This document shows positions 6,225 through 8,342 of a stretch of 8,342 nucleotides of DNA, in pieces. The translations under genes and the position numbers were made by a program. The notes under the pieces were generated by a model. The model worked only from the letters and a program-made list of their open reading frames with translations. It had not been told where the DNA came from and searched no databases. The stretch is taken from NCBI GenBank assembly GCA_013372965.1, contig JABXIR010000304.1:1-8342 (forward strand), in the 5' to 3' direction. Each line of letters opens with the position of its first letter. Positions within the stretch are counted from its first letter, which is position 1. This stretch comes from Gammaproteobacteria bacterium (GTDB lineage: Bacteria > Pseudomonadota > Gammaproteobacteria > Pseudomonadales > DSM-25080).

Positions 6225-8342
6225 GACGAGTTCGCCTAGTTTTAATCGCGCTGATCAGCAGCCTACTGTTTGCTGCGGTCGCGGCTCAAGAAGAGACTTA
6301 TCCACGTCCTGAACGAATTCGTGTCGCGGTTGTTGAGGGCCCGGTGCCTTATGTGTATACGGATGAGCAGGGACGGCTTCAGGGGGTTGTCATTGATCTC
6401 TGGAAAGCCTGGGGTGCGCGACAAAACATCGCAATCGATTTCGTGGTCGACGGTGTTGATGAAGGATTAAACGCAACCGCATTTGGCGATGTAGACGTTC
6501 ATATGGGGATGTTCGGAGAGTACATCCCACGTCCGGGCTTGATGAAGGCCAAGCCTTATTACGGTTACTCGGTTGCCCTCTATCACGTGCCGGGCATGGC
6601 GGTAGACCTGCCGTTCCTACGTGTCGCGGTCACCGAAGATATGGGGTTTTCACCTGAGTTCACCCGTTTTGTCGATCGGGCCTACTCGGTGGAAATTGTG
6701 GTCGACTCGACGGAAGCGGCGATCGATGCGGTTTTAAACGGTGAGGCCGATGCTGCGATGGTCTCCTCTCAGCATCACGCCGATGGTTATATTATCGAAG
6801 CGGGCGCTCAAGGGCGGATTATTTCTGAACCGTCCCTGACCGGACTCAGTTTGCTGTACCCACAGGTACGAGCAGATCAGCCGCAACTGCGCGAGTTAAT
6901 CGATGAGGGTTTCGATGGGTTGCCGCGGGCGATTCTGAGTGAGATCGAAACAGAGTGGTTAAGTAATTCTTCGCATCGTTATTTCAGCATGCAGAACGAC
7001 TACGTTCGCTTAAATCCAGCCGAACGAGAATTCATCGCGCAGCTAGGAGAAGTCGAAGTACTGTTCCCCGAGGATCCGTTTGCACCGTTCTATTTTGACA
7101 ATGGCGGAACCGTGTCTGGTATTGACCTTGATGTGCTTCAACTGCTGAAAGAGCGACTTGGAATTAATTTTGTTCCGCGTACAACAGATTCATTTAGCAC
7201 TGCACTGGAGTTGCTCAAAGATAATGACCGTATGATGCTGACAAGTGTCACCGAGTCGTCTGAGCGCAGTGAATATATGACGTTCTCAGACCCCTATTAC
7301 GATTCGAAAAATGCGGTGATCACACGCCGAGATGTGGTGGTGCGTAATATTCGAGATTTACGATTTAAGATTGTCGCCATTCCGGAAGGTTGGCGCATCG
7401 GCGAAGTACTTCGAGATGAGGTGCCCGAAGTACGAATCGTGACCACTCGAAACATCAATGAAGCGCTCTCAATGGTTGCGAACGGCACGGCCTATGCTTT
7501 TGTGGGTAACCGAGTCAATTCGAGCTTCGAAATCGATCGTTCTGATTTTACCAATCTCAAGGTGGCGTTACCGGTGAGTCTGGGTGAGGCTCCGTTGCGT
7601 TTTGGTTTTAACGCCAGTCAGACCACACTCGCGCAGATCATTAACAAAGGCTTGGCGACGATTACAGAGCAAGAACTCACAACCATCAAGAACCGTTGGT
7701 ACCGCGTGCAGTTCGATGACCGAGATCAGTTAGTCAGAGTGTATCGAAACTTAGGCATTATCGGCCTCATTATTGCAGGTGTCTTCGTTGGTATTTTCAT
7801 TTGGAACCAACGACTACGTCGAGAAGTTCAAGCGCGAGAGGTGGTCGAGAAAAAGCTGATCGCTGCACGTGAGGCTGCCGAGGCGGCTGCAGCCGCAAAA
7901 ACCTCGTTTTTGGCAACAATGAGCCATGAAATTAGAACGCCGCTTAACGGTGTGCTTGGTATGCTTGAGGTGCTCGCCAAAACCACCTTAGACAAGCATC
8001 AGCGAGAGCAGGTTAATACGATTCAGCAATCGGGTAAGAGCCTGTTAGACATTATTAACGACGTTCTAGACTTTTCTAAGATCGACGCTGGAAAACTTAG
8101 CCTCGAAGTGCTTCCGACGAACTTGCCTGAACTGATCGAGGGCATTTACGAGTTACTTCAACCGACGGCTTCTAAAAAAGGATTGAACCTAAAATATACG
8201 ATTAGCGGTGCAGAAGAGTCTTTCTATTTAGTCGATCCGACGCGAGTAAGACAGGTGGTGATGAACCTGCTGAGCAACGCCGTAAAATTTACCGAAGCGG
8301 GTGAGGTTGAGATCAAGCTCGACATACGCCCAGTGGGCAAGC
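6221..8342 (+). CDS. BvgS-like sensor histidine kinase with two periplasmic solute-binding domains (partial, 3' end outside window)
   Basis: An open frame starts at ATG 6221 and runs unbroken to the right edge (707 whole codons). Residues 1-22 look like a signal peptide (MRRVRLVLIALISSLLFAAVAA). Two periplasmic SBP_bac_3-type (Venus flytrap) domains follow, about 32-255 and 267-499. The second is the more canonical, with ESSERSEYMTFSDPYY at 345-360 including Arg 349, the position that binds ligand carboxylates in amino-acid-binding relatives. A membrane helix at about 511-528 leads into an Ala/Glu-rich helical linker (about 529-562), then the dimerisation domain with H-box SHEIRTPLNG and phospho-acceptor His 569. 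The ATPase domain begins with the N-box NLLSNAVKFT (682-691); its later boxes lie outside, as would any receiver or Hpt domain of a hybrid kinase. No PAS or HAMP domain is seen. GAGG at 6207-6210 precedes the start, which overlaps the channel stop by ATGA. Confidence 0.95.
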   Translation, partial: MRRVRLVLIALISSLLFAAVAAQEETYPRPERIRVAVVEGPVPYVYTDEQGRLQGVVIDLWKAWGARQNIAIDFVVDGVDEGLNATAFGDVDVHMGMFGEYIPRPGLMKAKPYYGYSVALYHVPGMAVDLPFLRVAVTEDMGFSPEFTRFVDRAYSVEIVVDSTEAAIDAVLNGEADAAMVSSQHHADGYIIEAGAQGRIISEPSLTGLSLLYPQVRADQPQLRELIDEGFDGLPRAILSEIETEWLSNSSHRYFSMQNDYVRLNPAEREFIAQLGEVEVLFPEDPFAPFYFDNGGTVSGIDLDVLQLLKERLGINFVPRTTDSFSTALELLKDNDRMMLTSVTESSERSEYMTFSDPYYDSKNAVITRRDVVVRNIRDLRFKIVAIPEGWRIGEVLRDEVPEVRIVTTRNINEALSMVANGTAYAFVGNRVNSSFEIDRSDFTNLKVALPVSLGEAPLRFGFNASQTTLAQIINKGLATITEQELTTIKNRWYRVQFDDRDQLVRVYRNLGIIGLIIAGVFVGIFIWNQRLRREVQAREVVEKKLIAAREAAEAAAAAKTSFLATMSHEIRTPLNGVLGMLEVLAKTTLDKHQREQVNTIQQSGKSLLDIINDVLDFSKIDAGKLSLEVLPTNLPELIEGIYELLQPTASKKGLNLKYTISGAEESFYLVDPTRVRQVVMNLLSNAVKFTEAGEVEIKLDIRPVGK

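Noticed and set aside
6270..6470. A 66-codon open frame on the + strand inside the sensor kinase gene
   Set aside because: It is an alternate frame of a continuous, domain-rich coding sequence that starts at 6221 and reads through to the right edge.
1..8342. CRISPR arrays, tRNA genes, insertion sequences or attachment sites
   Set aside because: No regularly spaced repeats, tRNA-like folds, transposase genes or flanking direct repeats were seen by eye anywhere in the window.

Overview
This window looks like a stretch of chromosome from a gammaproteobacterium, probably environmental or marine. The main clue is a GreB-type (not GreA-type) elongation factor with the extended N-terminus typical of gammaproteobacterial copies. 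A BvgS-like sensor kinase and Gram-negative style gene packing agree with this. The species cannot be named from the sequence. Coding density is very high: genes overlap by 1-8 bases or lie a few dozen bases apart, and no stretch over 300 bases lacks a gene. I see no tRNA, rRNA, CRISPR array, insertion sequence or phage gene.

Left block (1-2087, + strand). The last 66 codons of a probable alpha/beta hydrolase (TAP-like C-terminus) enter from the left edge and overlap the start of a NatA-type ABC ATPase by 8 bases. The ATPase overlaps a NatB-type ABC-2 permease by ATGA. Together they look like one operon encoding an exporter of unknown substrate plus a hydrolase.

Middle block (2096-5296, - strand). 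Read in the direction of transcription, this holds a small zinc-ribbon protein with two membrane helices, an unrecognised protein with one membrane helix, a cytoplasmic S9-family prolyl-oligopeptidase-like peptidase, and the elongation factor GreB. The last three are tightly coupled (1-base and 4-base overlaps). GreB ends only 8 bases from the end of the convergent NatB gene, with no room for a conventional terminator between them.

Right block (5385-8342, + strand). After an 88-base divergent intergenic region, which carries a clear extended -10 promoter pointing left, comes a six-helix voltage-gated-type K+ channel with a C-terminal zinc ribbon. It overlaps by ATGA a large BvgS-like sensor histidine kinase with two periplasmic solute-binding domains. 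The kinase runs off the right edge inside its ATPase domain. The tight pairing of an ion channel with a periplasmic-ligand-sensing kinase, together with a second zinc-ribbon membrane protein made divergently next door, is the most unusual feature of the window. A functional link is inference only.
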